Source: Desulfobulbus sp.
GTDB lineage: Bacteria > Pseudomonadota > Gammaproteobacteria > Burkholderiales > Rhodocyclaceae
Reading direction: 5' to 3'
Length of the DNA: 5,332 nt
Assembly (NCBI GenBank): GCA_009782025.1
Contig: WQUQ01000139.1
Coordinates: forward strand, 1 to 5,332
The notes below the pieces were generated by a model, which did not search any database, had not been told where the DNA came from, and saw nothing but the letters and a program-made list of their open reading frames with translations. The translations under genes and the position numbers were made by a program. Below are positions 1-5,332 of the stretch, piece by piece (the stretch's first letter is position 1; each line of letters begins with the position of its first letter).

Positions 1-192
1 CCAATTTCCATTAAAAACTTGAATAGTTAAAACCAGACAAATCCAGACTTATATAGGCTATCGAGGTAAAATTATTTCAGTTTCTATTGCGAAATAGAAT
101 CAGATGGTCAGATTTCGGTCGGCGTCAACACGTGAAAGACTACTGTCGCAGGTGAATCATCATCCGCTGCAACGAAAAACACCCGCATCCGG
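1..192. other. AT-rich intergenic stretch beyond the gene, no supported gene
   Basis: By direct count 29 of the first 100 bases are G or C, rising to 47 of 90 at 101-190, while the gene body is strongly GC-rich. I see no convincing coding sequence, tRNA or promoter with good spacing. Visible small structures are a short inverted repeat (82-99), ccagac repeated at 33-38 and 43-48, and catccg repeated at 161-166 and 186-191. It could hold the promoter region of a gene beyond the left edge or a low-GC acquired segment; the window is too short to decide. Confidence 0.6.
82..99. repeat. Short inverted repeat with GCGA loop
   Basis: ttctatt (82-88), gcga (89-92), aatagaa (93-99): seven perfect pairs around four bases. 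Read on the plus strand the loop fits the GNRA tetraloop pattern. The stem is almost all A-T and would be weak, and no T-run follows it on either strand, so it is not a good terminator. It could be a protein-binding palindrome or chance in an AT-rich stretch. Confidence 0.45.
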
Positions 193-220
193 GGTAGCCG
201 CGGCGACTGCCGCAGCTACC
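193..220 (-). terminator. Probable rho-independent terminator of the pilL/chpA-like gene
   Basis: A 12-bp stem lies four bases past the stop codon: ggtagccgcggc (193-204), loop gact (205-208), gccgcagctacc (209-220). The single imperfect pair (199/214) is C-A on the plus strand but G-U in minus-strand RNA, so the stem is continuous only in the sense of the gene. The weak point is the tail: the run of five U (175-179) starts about 13 bases after the stem instead of right next to it. It may be a 3'-end stabilising hairpin or a Rho-assisted terminator. Confidence 0.55.
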
Positions 221-224
221 ACCG

Positions 225-5332
<5,108 letters not shown>

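Noticed and set aside
19..78. Possible sigma-70 promoter in the AT-rich region (ttgaat at 19-24 with tatata at 50-55 on plus; a tataag-like box on minus)
   Set aside because: The plus-strand boxes are about 25 bases apart, and the minus-strand -35 candidate (ctgaaa) is about 21 bases from the best -10 match. Neither has acceptable spacing, and the AT-rich context makes chance matches likely.
82..99. Inverted repeat as an intrinsic terminator of a converging gene
   Set aside because: The stem is nearly all A-T and no T-run follows on either strand.

Overview
The window is almost entirely one very large minus-strand gene. It encodes a CheA-type hybrid histidine kinase of the PilL/ChpA class, which acts in the Chp/Pil-Chp chemosensory pathways that control type IV pili and twitching motility. 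The gene body is strongly GC-rich. Its motif set, such as the N-terminal LF-PDLS-RPP segment and the GREIQNNLAQIEQALDAFF segment, resembles betaproteobacterial PilL/ChpA proteins. A betaproteobacterium, possibly of the Rhodocyclales, is the most likely source, but this rests on family resemblance and composition only.

Layout, read along the minus strand. The reading frame is already open at the right edge (5332), so the true start and probably a first Hpt-like domain lie outside the window. Next come a helical N-terminal region, a degenerate Hpt-like domain with Lys at the phosphoacceptor position (about 4337-4134), a canonical Hpt (His codon 3495-3497), a tandem Glu-Pro linker (3015-3087), an Hpt with His but no following Lys-Gly pair (His codon 2844-2846), a second canonical Hpt (His codon 2343-2345), the CheA dimerisation and ATPase core (about 2033-1074), a CheW-like domain (about 1073-663) and a C-terminal receiver domain (about 590-234). 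The stop codon is at 225-227.

Beyond the stop there is a GC-rich hairpin (193-220) that looks like a terminator with an imperfect U-tract. Beyond that is an AT-rich stretch with no supported gene: positions 1-100 contain 29 G/C bases by count.

How it should work (family knowledge): chemoreceptor input (PilJ-like), coupled through CheW-like proteins, controls autophosphorylation by the kinase core. Phosphate moves through the His-bearing Hpt domains to response regulators (PilG/PilH-like) and to the kinase's own receiver domain. None of those partner genes is inside this window. I did not find an unprecedented system. The parts worth a second look are the uneven set of Hpt domains, two in-frame tandem repeats in the linkers, and an exact 18-nt direct repeat that joins two Hpt modules in the same frame.
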